From VXYL01 sp963666465 (lineage in GTDB: Bacteria > Pseudomonadota > Gammaproteobacteria > Pseudomonadales > Azotimanducaceae), in the NCBI GenBank assembly GCA_963666465.1, contig OY762824.1:2604001-2668000 (forward strand): a DNA stretch of 64,000 nt, written 5' to 3'. The stretch's first letter is position 1. The number at the start of each line of letters is the position of its first letter. Positions 8,544-17,981 of the stretch are shown one piece after another. The translations under genes and the position numbers were made by a program. The notes below the pieces were generated by a model, which did no database searches, was not told where the DNA came from, and saw nothing but the letters and a program-made list of their open reading frames with translations.

Positions 8544-10712
8544 CTAGCCTGATGCAGGCGAAGTGGCGGCGATCTCGCCCGCCGCCGGTGCGGCCGGTGG
8601 CTGGTCCAGGACCGTCGGGGTGATGAAGATGAGCATCTCATGCTGGTCGTCGCGTTCGATGGAACGGCGAAAGAGGCGGCCCAGGAACGGCAGGTCGCCA
8701 AAGAACGGCGTCTTCGTGATGGAGGCGTTGCGGTCCGTGCGGGTGATGCCGCCGAGCACCACCGTTTCGCCGTTGCCGACGAACACCTGGGTGATGATCT
8801 TGGTGGTGTTGATGCTCGGCACGCCGTTGTAGAGGGTGCCTACCGTGTCTTGCTTCACGACCAAGTCCATGATGATGCGCTCGTTCGGCGTGACGTGCGG
8901 GACCACCTCCAACTGCATCACCGCCTCCTTGAAGGAAGTGGAGGTCGCACCCGAACTCGATGCCTCTTGATACGGAATCTCCACGCCCGATTCGATGGTC
9001 GCCTGCTGCTTGTCGGTGGTCACCACCTGGGGTCGGGCGATGATCTCGGCGTGGCCTTCCGACGCCAAGGCAGACAGCTCGAGATCCAGATGGTAGTCCA
9101 CGGCGGTGAGCCCCACCCGCACTCGCGTGGCGCTCGGCAAGGTGTCGGCCAGGCCCACCACCCAATTGCCACTTTCGCCACCTTCTCCGGCGGAGCCTGT
9201 CACCGCGCCGGCGCCGCCGTATTGCAGTTCGCTTCCATCGTCCAGCACATCACGACCGACGCCGCCCCAGCGAATGCCCAGACGCTCCGAGTGGTCGCGG
9301 TTGACGTTGACGATGCGCCCTTCGATCGCCACCTGGCGCACCGGAATGTCGAGGTTGGCGAGGGCCGCGCGGAATCCCGCCAACCGCTCGACGGTGTCCG
9401 TCAGGACGACGGTATTGGTGCGCTCGTCCACCAGGGCCGCGCCCCGTTCGGACAGCACGGAGCCCGCACCGCTGCCGAGCAGCGCGACCATCTGCGCCGC
9501 ATTGGCATACCGCACCCGGACGTATTCCGTCGTCAACGGCGCGAGTTCCGACAGTTCGCGCAGGTTCTCTAGCTCGGTTCGCTCTTGCGAGGCCAACTCG
9601 TCGGCGGGGCCGATCAGCAGTACATTGCCGTATTCGCGCTTGGACAACCCTTCGGTGCGGAGGATGAGGTCCAGCGCCTGATCCCACGGCACGTCTTCGA
9701 GCCGCAGCGTCATGGTTCCCGTAACCGAATCGCTGGTGATGAGATTGGCGCCGATGAAGTCGGCAATGAGCTGCAGGACACTGCGCACCTCCACTTCCTG
9801 GAAGTTGAGGGAGAGGAGTTCGCCAGCGTAGGAGCCTTCAGCCGGGGAAGCGTCCGTTGTGGGGGCTGCGGGGGCCGGCGCTGGCGTTCCCGAAGCCGCA
9901 CGCGGCGCGCGCTGTGAAGAGCCCTCAGCCGGGGAAGCGTCCGTTGTGGGGGCTGCGGGGGCCGGCGCTGGCGTTCCCGAAGCCGCACGCGGCGCGCGCT
10001 GTGAAGAGCCCTCAGCCGGGGAAGCGTCCCGTGGCGCTGCCGCGGCGGGCAACGTCGGCGCACTGGCGGTTGCCGGGAGCGCGCGCTGTGAAGAGCCTTC
10101 AGCCGGGGAAGCGTCCGTTGTGGGGGCTGCGGGGGCCGGCGCTGGCGTTCCCGAAGCCGCACGCGGCGCGCGCTGTGAAGAGCCCTCAGCCGGGGAAGCG
10201 TCCCGTGGCGCTGCCGCGGCGGGCAACGTCGGCGCACTGGCGGTTGCCGGGAGCGCGCGCTGTGAAGAGCCCTCAGCCGGGGAAGCGTCCGTTGTGGGGG
10301 CTGCGGGGGCCGGCGCTGGCGTTCCCGAAGCCGCACGCGGCGCGCGCTGTGAAGAGCCCTCAGCCGGGGAAGCGTCCCGTGGCGCTGCCGCGGCGGGCAA
10401 CGTCGGAGCACTGGCGGTTGCCGGGAGCGCGCGCTGTGAAGAGCCTTCAGCCGGGGAAGCGTCCCGTGGCGCTGATGGAGGGGGAATCGCAGGTGCCTCC
10501 TCCGTCGCTTCCGGTGGGTCTGCGCCGTTGCCCGAAGGCGCCAGGCCAATGCTCGCAAGCACCAAGGCCGCCCGCACGACAAAGGAGGGCCCGAGGCGCA
10601 GCCAAGGCCGCCGCACCTCCGGGACGACGCATGCGTTGCCCGTCTCCCAACGCCTCGCCACAGATCCCGGCGTGCCCGTTCCGATCGTCTGGGTCGTTTG
10701 CCGTTGCGTCAT
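8544..10712 (-). CDS. pilQ: Type IV pilus secretin PilQ with long N-terminal repeat region
   Basis: 722 residues. Forms the outer-membrane channel for the type IV pilus. A hydrophobic signal segment lies at residues 44-63 after a basic N-region. Residues about 87-293 are a Pro/Ala-rich array of 29-residue repeats. The N0 (STN) domain begins near LSLNFQEVEVRSVLQLIADF, an N1-type domain follows, and the secretin domain contains VAIEGRIVNVNRDHSERLGI, the core NTTKIITQVFVGNGETVVLGG and the end HEMLIFITPTVL. The AMIN domains that usually occupy the N-terminus of PilQ are not recognisable and seem replaced by the repeat array, which may change its contacts with peptidoglycan. Confidence 0.95.
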   Translation of the reverse strand: MTQRQTTQTIGTGTPGSVARRWETGNACVVPEVRRPWLRLGPSFVVRAALVLASIGLAPSGNGADPPEATEEAPAIPPPSAPRDASPAEGSSQRALPATASAPTLPAAAAPRDASPAEGSSQRAPRAASGTPAPAPAAPTTDASPAEGSSQRALPATASAPTLPAAAAPRDASPAEGSSQRAPRAASGTPAPAPAAPTTDASPAEGSSQRALPATASAPTLPAAAAPRDASPAEGSSQRAPRAASGTPAPAPAAPTTDASPAEGSSQRAPRAASGTPAPAPAAPTTDASPAEGSYAGELLSLNFQEVEVRSVLQLIADFIGANLITSDSVTGTMTLRLEDVPWDQALDLILRTEGLSKREYGNVLLIGPADELASQERTELENLRELSELAPLTTEYVRVRYANAAQMVALLGSGAGSVLSERGAALVDERTNTVVLTDTVERLAGFRAALANLDIPVRQVAIEGRIVNVNRDHSERLGIRWGGVGRDVLDDGSELQYGGAGAVTGSAGEGGESGNWVVGLADTLPSATRVRVGLTAVDYHLDLELSALASEGHAEIIARPQVVTTDKQQATIESGVEIPYQEASSSGATSTSFKEAVMQLEVVPHVTPNERIIMDLVVKQDTVGTLYNGVPSINTTKIITQVFVGNGETVVLGGITRTDRNASITKTPFFGDLPFLGRLFRRSIERDDQHEMLIFITPTVLDQPPAAPAAGEIAATSPASG
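9832..10455 (-). repeat. In-frame 87-bp tandem repeats inside pilQ
   Basis: Seven units of 87 bp, in frame. They encode two alternating 29-residue types that share DASPAEGSSQR: type A with ALPATASAPTLPAAAAPR and type B with APRAASGTPAPAPAAPTT, in the order A-B-A-B-A-B-B from the N-terminus. The nucleotide identity between units is nearly complete, so the array is young and probably varies in copy number by slippage or recombination. Confidence 0.95.
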
Positions 10713-10802
10713 CGAAGAGTCCTTTATCCATCTTGGTCGTCAAAACCAGGGAGTGGGTCCGAGGGGGCCAGCAGTTCTGGAAGCGAACAGCCGACGCGTT
10801 CG

Positions 10803-11486
10803 CTATGGAGCGCTACCCCCCACCGGTTGCATGTGCCGCCGCCGTTCCATCCAAGCCCCGGCGCCGTCCGGCACGATCTCGACGATGTCGAGACCGCCTT
10901 CACTGAGGCGCACCACCCGACCGTGGTTCCTGCCGAGATGGCTGCCCACCACGACCCGGGCGATGCCTCCGTCCGGCGACTGCACCAGGGCAAAGAGTTC
11001 GCCGCCCTGCTTCACGAACCCCACCAAACGGAGTGTGCCGAGCGCGAATCTCTCCAGCGGCTCGCGTTCGCGGGCCAAGTTCGGACGCACATTCGAGGGT
11101 GGCCCCACGCGCTTTTTCGGCATCGGCGCTGGCAGCGAGAAGGGGCTGCGAAAGTCCGCCCCGGAGTAGGCGGCGGGGGCCGGTGGCGGTGGTTGGCGAG
11201 CCGTCGGAGCCCCCTTGCGCGGCATGGCATCGATGTCTCGCAGGAGCGCTTGCGGGTCTGGGCGATCGTCGCTGCAAGCCGCAAGCAGGAGGATGGCCAA
11301 GCCACGAACGAATGCCTGAAGGCCAACGCGGGCCCTTTGCGCGTCTCGCCAGCGCTGGGACCTCTGGAGGGAGGGCGTCTCGCCCTCCACTGGGCAGGCC
11401 TGCCGGCAGGCGAGGGCGACAGGATGCCCTCTCTCCGAAAGACATGGTTCCAGCGCTGCTCCAGTGCGAGCCCTGAAGGCTTTCAT
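10803..11486 (-). CDS. pilP: Type IV pilus lipoprotein PilP, with unusual N-terminal insertion
   Basis: 227 residues. PilP is the inner-membrane lipoprotein that links the PilMNO platform to PilQ. The lipobox ILLLAAC is followed by SDDRPDP. The C-terminal beta domain is recognisable in FALGTLRLVGFV and GIARVVVGSHLGRNHGRVVRL. The ATG at 11486 overlaps the pilO stop (ATGA). The lipobox cysteine lies near residue 71 instead of about 20: the intervening stretch is encoded by palindromic repeat-like DNA (GGAGGGCG...CGCCCTCC). This looks like an in-frame repeat insertion into the signal peptide, leaving a very long positively charged n-region. Confidence 0.88.
   Translation of the reverse strand: MKAFRARTGAALEPCLSERGHPVALACRQACPVEGETPSLQRSQRWRDAQRARVGLQAFVRGLAILLLAACSDDRPDPQALLRDIDAMPRKGAPTARQPPPPAPAAYSGADFRSPFSLPAPMPKKRVGPPSNVRPNLAREREPLERFALGTLRLVGFVKQGGELFALVQSPDGGIARVVVGSHLGRNHGRVVRLSEGGLDIVEIVPDGAGAWMERRRHMQPVGGSAP
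11345..11455. repeat. Palindromic repeat element inserted in the 5' part of pilP
   Basis: Contains GGAGGGCGTCTCGCCCTCC, then GGGCAGGCCTGCC and GACAGGATGCCCTC, the same modules seen at 59150-59300 in gspK, at 21248-21410 and at 63500-63650. It begins and ends with GCGCTGG-like sequence (CCAGCGCTGGGACC on one side, CCAGCGCTGCTCC on the other), which might be a short duplicated target. The boundaries are approximate. Confidence 0.6.
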
Positions 11487-12094
11487 GTCGCGCCCCCCGC
11501 CGCTTCGCGGCGTCGCCATGTGCGAGCGCGAATGGTCAGTTCCAGCCGCTCGTTGGCGTCGCGGGGTTGCAGGCGGAAATCCTGCGGCGCAAGGATGCGC
11601 GGGAGTCGGGCGAGGGCCTCGAGAAAGGCGCCGATTTCGTGATAAGCGCCCACCACGGCGATGTCGATGGGCAGTTCCACATAGCTTGTGGTGGCGCGTT
11701 CCTTGCCGAGCGTGATGCGCTCGATTGCAAGCTCCTGTGCAAGCGCCGCCTGGCTGATGTCGTCGATCAGGGCGGGAACTTCCGCATCCCTTGGCAACTG
11801 CGCGAGCAGCGACGCGAAGCGTTCGGCGGCGCGGTGCCGTTCGGCCCGAGCCAGGGCCACGTCCACCGTGGAGGCGTGGACGCGCCGATAGTCCGCCAAG
11901 AGTTGGGCCTCGCTGCGCTCCGCCGCCGCAAGATCGCTCGCGCGTTGCCCCACATGCAGAACACCGCCGGCCGCCAATAGCCCGATACCGATGACAGCGA
12001 GCAGCGCCAGCCGCAGCGCAGGCGGCCACGCGCCGACGTTGCCGACATCAAGATCGACCTCCTGCAAACGCCTGAGCAAGTCCTGCGGCTGCAT
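11483..12094 (-). CDS. pilO: Type IV pilus inner-membrane protein PilO
   Basis: 203 residues. One transmembrane segment (about residues 25-45, LRLALLAVIGIGLLAAGGVL), then a coiled coil rich in Ala and Glu, then a ferredoxin-like domain (YVELPIDIAVVGAYHEIGAFL). PilO dimerises with PilN and aligns the pilus machinery between PilM and PilP. The start is the ATG at 12094, five bases after the pilN stop; the stop overlaps the pilP start. Confidence 0.93.
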   Translation of the reverse strand: MQPQDLLRRLQEVDLDVGNVGAWPPALRLALLAVIGIGLLAAGGVLHVGQRASDLAAAERSEAQLLADYRRVHASTVDVALARAERHRAAERFASLLAQLPRDAEVPALIDDISQAALAQELAIERITLGKERATTSYVELPIDIAVVGAYHEIGAFLEALARLPRILAPQDFRLQPRDANERLELTIRARTWRRREAAGGAT

Positions 12095-12099
12095 GGGCT

Positions 12100-12678
12100 C
12101 TACTCGGCAGCACGCGTGAGGCCAGCACCCATTGACCGCCCGGCACCGTCTGCCACCCGCCGAAAGCCAAGCGAGAACGTCACCGCGCCATCGTTGCCGT
12201 CCTCCTCGATGCCCTTCAGCGTCAGGCGCTCGAACCAAGGTGAACCGTCAAGGTTGCGCATCAGGGCGGATACGCCTTCGTTCGATTCCGCAGCGCCGGT
12301 CGCCTCGAACAGCCCGTCCGTCAGTGTCAGAGTCGTGTAGCGCACCCGCGCCGGCATGGTTGCCGCGAGCTCGGAGAAGGTCTGCACGGCGAGGAACCGC
12401 GTGCCGTGCATCCGCTCGATGGCATCGCCCTCGGCGAGCAGGACGCCTCGTTCGCCAAGCAACGTCGCGGCCGTGGCAACCTCGGCTTCGAGCGTGGTCA
12501 GCGCCTGCCGGATCACCGCGTTGCGGGCCTGTTGCCGCTCCGTGGCCGCATTGACCTGGGCGCCGGTCACGAGCACCAGCGCCACGGCTGCCGCCGTCGT
12601 GGCTCCCGCCTGAACCAGGAAGGCACGGTTCCGGCGGGCGCGCTCCCACTCTCGCCAGGGCAGCAGATTGATGTTCAC
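12100..12678 (-). CDS. pilN: Type IV pilus protein PilN
   Basis: 192 residues. The N-terminal motif NINLLPWREWERARR is the conserved cytoplasmic peptide that docks into PilM. It is followed by a transmembrane helix (AAAVALVLVTGAQV), a coiled coil and a ferredoxin-like fold. The start is a GTG at 12678 that overlaps the pilM stop (GTGA), preceded by TTGAGGAGG eight bases upstream, a strong RBS. No ATG fits the conserved N-terminus, so the GTG is convincing. Confidence 0.95.
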   Translation of the reverse strand: MNINLLPWREWERARRNRAFLVQAGATTAAAVALVLVTGAQVNAATERQQARNAVIRQALTTLEAEVATAATLLGERGVLLAEGDAIERMHGTRFLAVQTFSELAATMPARVRYTTLTLTDGLFEATGAAESNEGVSALMRNLDGSPWFERLTLKGIEEDGNDGAVTFSLGFRRVADGAGRSMGAGLTRAAE

Positions 12679-13643
12679 GCGTCGAACCTCCTCAAGGCCA
12701 GGCCGCAGGCGGCGAGCAGTTCCGGCGCCGCGGCATCGAGTGCCTTCGCATCGAGGCGATGGGCCACCGTCATGTTGGCGAACGGCCGCACGACCGCCAC
12801 CTCCGCGCCGGTCTCTTGCCGAACCATGTCCAGCATTCCGTCTTCGAGCGCGGACTCCCCCGCGATCAGGAACCGCGACGACGACTCGCCGCCTGCGGTG
12901 AAGTGCAAGTGCAGGAGCCGAGTGAGTCGTTGCCGGACGCTCTCCACGGGCGTGTCGTCGGCGAATCCCCAGCCGGTGTCCGTCGCGTCCTCTCGGCATT
13001 GCAGCGGCACCTCGGCGGTGCCTGCAAACAGCGCCATCGCCACGGCATCGGAGCGCAACTCCAGCAGAGCCATGCATTCGGCGTCCGTGGTCCATGCGCT
13101 GGCCAAGGCCCGGCGCATGGCGAGCATCCGAACATCGACGATGGCGGGGCGGAAGCCGCCAAGCGCGAGGGCCGTGCTGCAGCGCTTGACTTCCGCTTGC
13201 GGACAGGCCGCGAGCAGCACTTCGGCCATGGCCGGGTCGTTTGGCGACAGGTCGCCAACGGCGAAGTCGATAGCGGCGTCGGCGAAGGGAAACGGCAGAT
13301 GGCGGTCTGCATCCACCTCGATCTGGCTCGCGACCTCCGCATCGGTGAAGGACGAGTCGAACTCGATCACCTGGGTCACCACCGATGCACCCCCTACCCC
13401 CGCGGCCGCTCGTCGTGCTCGGGGGCGGGCTCGCTTTGCGAGCCTGGCGATGGCGCTGCCGACCGCCTCCGCGTCGGCAACCGATGCTTCGTTGCTATCC
13501 TTCGCCTCAGGCGTCTCGGCATAGGGCTCGACGCCGAATGCGCGCACGCGGCGGCCTTCGCCGTCCGCCTCGAGCTCGACGAGGGCAACGCGGGTGGCGC
13601 CGATGTCGATGCCGACGAGGCCCGGCTGGTGCTTGCCGCCCAT
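12675..13643 (-). CDS. pilM: Type IV pilus actin-like ATPase PilM
   Basis: About 322 residues from the ATG at 13643. The actin-like fold starts with the phosphate-1 motif LVGIDIGATRVALVELE, and the protein contains the conserved DADRHLPFPFADAAIDF region. PilM is cytoplasmic and binds the PilN N-terminus. The start is uncertain: in-frame ATGs at 13643, 13712 and 13733 exist without a clear RBS. The latter two would overlap the divergent mrcA start at 13711, so 13643 is preferred; it leaves 67 bases for two divergent promoters. Confidence 0.92.
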   Translation of the reverse strand: MGGKHQPGLVGIDIGATRVALVELEADGEGRRVRAFGVEPYAETPEAKDSNEASVADAEAVGSAIARLAKRARPRARRAAAGVGGASVVTQVIEFDSSFTDAEVASQIEVDADRHLPFPFADAAIDFAVGDLSPNDPAMAEVLLAACPQAEVKRCSTALALGGFRPAIVDVRMLAMRRALASAWTTDAECMALLELRSDAVAMALFAGTAEVPLQCREDATDTGWGFADDTPVESVRQRLTRLLHLHFTAGGESSSRFLIAGESALEDGMLDMVRQETGAEVAVVRPFANMTVAHRLDAKALDAAAPELLAACGLALRRFDA

Positions 13644-13710
13644 GAGTTTGCGGCCGGTGAGGTTCCTGCTGGCAAAGAGCCGGCGTGGTGAGAGGTTCCC
13701 GGAGCGCCAC

Positions 13711-16245
13711 ATGCGAAGCCTCGTTCGTTCCATAGCAAAGCGAATTCTCTGGCTCGCGGGGGTCGGGGTCTGTGCGACATCTCTGATGGCTGCGTCAGTC
13801 TTTCTCTATTTGGACCCGCAGATTCCGACCACTGAGACCTACAGCAAATACCGATTCGAAACGCCGCTCAGGGTTTTCACAAGAGATAACAAGCTGATAG
13901 GGGAGTTTGGCAACCGCCGCACGATCCCCATCGCGTTCGAGGACACGCCAAAGGCTTACATCGACGCCCTCCTCAACACCGAGGACAAGCGCTTCTTCGA
14001 GCATCGGGGGGTGGACATGATCTCGCTGGCCAACGACGTGGCGGGGCTGTTCTTCTCCGATGTGCGCACCGGCGCGAGCACCATCACGATGCAGCTCGCG
14101 AAGATCATCTCCTTCTCGCCGGAGCAGACCTTCATCCGCAAATTCAAGGAGATGCTGCTGGCGTTGAAGATCGAGCACGCGCTCACGAAGGAGCAGATCC
14201 TCGAGCTCTACATCAACATCGCGCCGCTCGGGAAGCACGCCTACGGCGTCCAGGCCGGTGCCCACACCTACTACGGCAAGCCGGTCTCGGAACTGAATCT
14301 GGCGCAGGTGGCCATGCTGGCGGCGATATCGAAGCGTCCGGGGGCGGGCAATCCCATCAACGGTCCGGAGTACGCCGTCCGGCGTCGCAATCTGGTGCTG
14401 CGACGGATGCTCGACCAGACATCCATCAGTCGAGAAGAGTACGAGGAGGCGGTGGCCGCGCCCATCACCGCGGTGGTGCATCGGCGCGAGTTGGACCTCG
14501 TGGCGCCGTTCCCTGCGGAATGGGTGCGACAGCAGTTGGTGGAGCGCTACGGCACCGAAATCTATGCCGGCTACGAGGCCGTGACTACCTTGGACTCCGG
14601 AATGCAGCTTGCGGCGCAGCAGGCGGTGCGAAGGGGCCTCGAAGCCTATGACCGACGGCATGGCTACCGCGGCGCAGCAGGTCGCGTTGCGTTGCCGCCG
14701 GAGTTCGCGTTGCCCCACTGGGGAGCGGTGACCGTGCCGGCGCCGGAGGAAGCGCGCGCCGAAGGGGATCCGCGGGCGGAGGCAACGGGCCGGCGAGCCG
14801 TGGAAGGCGTTGAGGCTGCGGCATCGGAGGGTTCTCCGCCGCCGTTCGAGAGCAGCGCGGCGTTCCGTGCCTTCGTCGCATCCGCCTTGGGCGACCATCC
14901 GGTGGTACACTACAAGGAGCCGGCGCTGGTGCTCGTCCTCGCCACCCGTCGGATGATGGTGGCGCGGGTGGATGCGACCACGCTGGTGCTGCCGTGGGAT
15001 GGACTGCGCTGGGCGCGGCGCTATCTCGACGTCGATGCCATGAGTGCGCGTCCGCAAACGGCGGCGGATGTCGCCGAGGTTGGCGATGTCGTGTACATCG
15101 AACCGGGCGAGGGCGGCTGGCGGCTGGCGCAGGTGCCCGATGTCGCTGGCGCGTTGGTGGCACTCGACACGAAGAGCGGTGCCGTGCGCGCGATCGTCGG
15201 CGGCTACGACTTCGTCGGCAACCAGTTCAACCACGCCCTGCAGGCGCGGCGACAGCCCGGCTCAGGCTTCAAGCCGTTCGTCTATTCGGCGGCCTTGGAG
15301 AACGGCCTCACCCCGGCAAGCGTCTTCCTCGACGCGCCGTTGGTGTTCCGCGATCCAAGCACCGGCCGCACCTATCGGCCACGCAACGACAGCGGCCGCT
15401 ACAACGGCCCCACACGCCTGCGCGAGGCGCTCTACCGCTCCATCAATCTGGTGTCGATTCGGGTGATGCTGCGCATCGGCGCCGACAACATCCTGCGCCA
15501 TGCCGGCGCCTTCGGCTTCCCCACCGGGACCTTCCCCGACAACACCCAGCTTGCAATCGGCGGCGGCACGATGGGCGTGACGCCGCTGCAAATGGCGACG
15601 GCATATGCCGCGATCGCCAATGGCGGCTTCGCCGTGGAGCCGCACATCATCGAGCGTGTGCGCACCATCGACGGCGAAACGGTGTTCGAGCCGCCGCGCA
15701 CCGCGGCCTGCGATCCATGTGCAGCCGGCGAGGATGGCGAACCGCCGCCATCCCCAGCCCCCCGCGCCATCTCGGCGCAGAACGCCTTCATCATGGACTC
15801 GATGCTGCGCGACGTGGTGCGTCGCGGCACCGGTCGCCGGGCGCTGGTGCTGGAGCGATCCGACATTGCCGGCAAGACAGGCACCACCGACGAAGCCGTG
15901 GACACCTGGTTCAACGGCTATCACCCGAACCTGGCCGCCACCGCCTGGGTTGGCTTCTCCCGAGCCCGCCCCCTGGGTGCCCGTGAATACGGCTCCACCA
16001 CGCCCCTCGCCATCTGGGTGGACTTCATGCGCGAAGCCCTGGCGGAGGAACCCGTGGTGCAGCGCATAGCTCCAAACGGCGTGGTCCGCGCCCGGGTCGA
16101 CGCCGCCACCGGCCAAGCCGCCAGCCCGGACAACCGCCGCGCCATGTTCGAGTATTTCCTGGCCGACAACGCTCCCCAAACCGAACCCACCGCCCGCCGC
16201 AACAGCACCGACACCACGACGGTAAGGCCAGAGGACATCTTCTAG
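13711..16245 (+). CDS. mrcA: Penicillin-binding protein 1A (bifunctional)
   Basis: 844 residues. Polymerises and cross-links peptidoglycan at the inner membrane. A transmembrane helix lies at about residues 8-30. The glycosyltransferase domain has EDKRFFEHRG with Glu91 as catalytic base, GASTITMQLAK and the LELYINIAPLGKHAYGV region. An OB-like insert follows. The transpeptidase domain has SGFK (Ser518 nucleophile, Lys521), SIN and KTG at Lys722. It is divergent from pilM, the standard gammaproteobacterial order (ponA/mrcA against pilM-Q). The start at 13711 (MRSLVRSIAKR) follows the family pattern of short basic residues before the membrane helix. Confidence 0.96.
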   Translation: MRSLVRSIAKRILWLAGVGVCATSLMAASVFLYLDPQIPTTETYSKYRFETPLRVFTRDNKLIGEFGNRRTIPIAFEDTPKAYIDALLNTEDKRFFEHRGVDMISLANDVAGLFFSDVRTGASTITMQLAKIISFSPEQTFIRKFKEMLLALKIEHALTKEQILELYINIAPLGKHAYGVQAGAHTYYGKPVSELNLAQVAMLAAISKRPGAGNPINGPEYAVRRRNLVLRRMLDQTSISREEYEEAVAAPITAVVHRRELDLVAPFPAEWVRQQLVERYGTEIYAGYEAVTTLDSGMQLAAQQAVRRGLEAYDRRHGYRGAAGRVALPPEFALPHWGAVTVPAPEEARAEGDPRAEATGRRAVEGVEAAASEGSPPPFESSAAFRAFVASALGDHPVVHYKEPALVLVLATRRMMVARVDATTLVLPWDGLRWARRYLDVDAMSARPQTAADVAEVGDVVYIEPGEGGWRLAQVPDVAGALVALDTKSGAVRAIVGGYDFVGNQFNHALQARRQPGSGFKPFVYSAALENGLTPASVFLDAPLVFRDPSTGRTYRPRNDSGRYNGPTRLREALYRSINLVSIRVMLRIGADNILRHAGAFGFPTGTFPDNTQLAIGGGTMGVTPLQMATAYAAIANGGFAVEPHIIERVRTIDGETVFEPPRTAACDPCAAGEDGEPPPSPAPRAISAQNAFIMDSMLRDVVRRGTGRRALVLERSDIAGKTGTTDEAVDTWFNGYHPNLAATAWVGFSRARPLGAREYGSTTPLAIWVDFMREALAEEPVVQRIAPNGVVRARVDAATGQAASPDNRRAMFEYFLADNAPQTEPTARRNSTDTTTVRPEDIF

Positions 16246-16289
16246 CCCAACTTTACCAATTTGACGCCGTTTTTCGGCCGAATCGGTCG

Positions 16290-17981
16290 ATTTTCGGCGG
16301 CGACACGGCGCGTCGCGTCGCCGTGCACACCTACCATTCGCTCGCGCTGGCGTTGACGGAACGCTCGATGGCGGTCCGGTCCGCGGCCGCGGGGGAAGCC
16401 GAGGTGGATTTCGATGGGGTGATCGACGAGGCGAACCGGCGGCTCCGCGGCGACGACGAGATCGTCGGCGTCGAAACGGAGGAACTGCGGGACCGCCTGC
16501 TGGCGGGGTTCGAGTACGTGCTGGTGGATGAGTACCAGGACATCGACGAGCGTCAGTACGAACTGGTCACGCACGTGGCGCGCCGCCCCGGGCAGGACGG
16601 CGACGAGCGGGCGACCATCCTGGCTGTCGGCGACGACGACCAGACGATCTACGAGTGGCGCGCGGCGAACGTGGAGTTCCTGCGGCGCTTCGAGGCGGAC
16701 TACGGAGCGGAGCGATGCTACCTGGCGGAGAACTACCGCTCGACCGGCAACATCGTCGAGGCGGCCAACGCGCTGATCGGACACAACCGCGACCGGATGA
16801 AGACGGGACAGCCCATCCGGGTGGACCGGGCCCGGGCGGACGACCCGCCGGGCGGCGGATGGGAGAAGCGAGACGGGATCGCGCGCGGACGGGTCTCGGT
16901 GCTCGAGGTGGCGGGTGCGGCGTCGCAGGCGAGGGCCCTGCTCGCGGAGATCGAGCGGCTCCGGGGCCTCGACCCGGACCCGGACTGGCAGGCGTTCGCC
17001 GTGCTTGGCCGCTGGCGCAGCGAATTGTCGCCCGTGCCTTCCTGGAGGCGAGCGGGGTACCGACCCGCTGGGCGCTGCCGCGAAAGCAGCTGCCGCCGCT
17101 CACGCGGGTGCGCGAGTTCCATCGGCTTCTGTCGTGGCTCGGGGCGATGGGGATGGAGGATGCGGCCGTGGAGGACGTGCGTAGCCGCGTCGCCGAGATC
17201 TGCGGCGGGGAGACGCTCTGGACGGCCATGGCGGACCGGATCCTGGACGGCGTCGGAGCGGAGCTGGGCGGCCGCGCGCCGGCGGCGGACGTGGCGGAAT
17301 CGGTGCACCGCGCGCTCGCCGACCACCGGCACTCCCACATCGTCGGAGACGGGGTGCTTGTCGGGACGGTGCATGCGGCGAAGGGACTGCAGTTCCGCCA
17401 CGTTTCGGCGCTCGGCGGCGGCTGGCGCGCCAATCCCGGAGAAGAGGCGCACGCGAGATCGGCCCCGGCGAGGGAGGAGGAACGCCGCGTCTACTACGTG
17501 GCGATGACGCGGGCGGGCGGGACGCTCACTCTACCGACTGGACGATCCGGCACCGTTCGTGCGCGAGATCGGCGGGCGGCCCGTCCAACGCCGGAAGGTC
17601 GGCGTGTCCGGACCGGAGCGCGTGTCCGAAGTGCGCTACGAGATCCTCGGCAAGCGCGACGTGTACATCGACTTCGCGGCGGGAAACCGGGCCGGGGATC
17701 CCGCGCACCGGGCGCTGTCCGCGTTGCGCGCCGGGGACGAGGTCGAGCTCAGGCCGATCGGGCAGGACGGGGTCGGAATCGTGGACGGCGGCGGCACTCG
17801 GGTCGGCATGCTGTCGAAGGCCGCCGCCCGCCGTTGGCTGCCGCGGCTGGAGACGATCGGGACCGTGCGCGTGCTGTGCCTGGTGGCCCGCGTCGCGGAG
17901 GACGAGCAGGCCCGCGAGTACCGGGAGCGGATCGCCGTGCCGTCCTGGGAGTTCCCCATTCTTGAGGTGCGCGACACCTAG
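16290..17981 (+). pseudogene. UvrD/Rep-type helicase remnant, 5'-truncated and frameshifted
   Basis: Three frames together give a helicase C-terminal half. Frame one holds the TYHSLALAL region, motif II DEYQDID, motif III LAVGDDDQTIYEWR and motif IV LAENYRSTGNIVEAAN. After a shift near 17030 a second frame holds GTVHAAKGLQF (motif V) and RRVYYVAMTRA (motif VI). After another shift near 17510 a third frame holds a C-terminal domain that ends at 17981. The N-terminal Walker A part is missing. The domain order resembles the UvrD part of large RecQ/UvrD fusion helicases. It overlaps the convergent integrase gene by four bases and is probably cargo of a decayed island. Confidence 0.85.

Noticed and set aside
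9832..10455. Regular 87-bp repeats as a CRISPR array
   Set aside because: The units are contiguous, in frame and encode 29-residue peptides within pilQ; there are no unique spacers.
9857..11169. Long plus-strand open frames opposite pilQ
   Set aside because: They mirror the tandem repeats of pilQ and have no family features.
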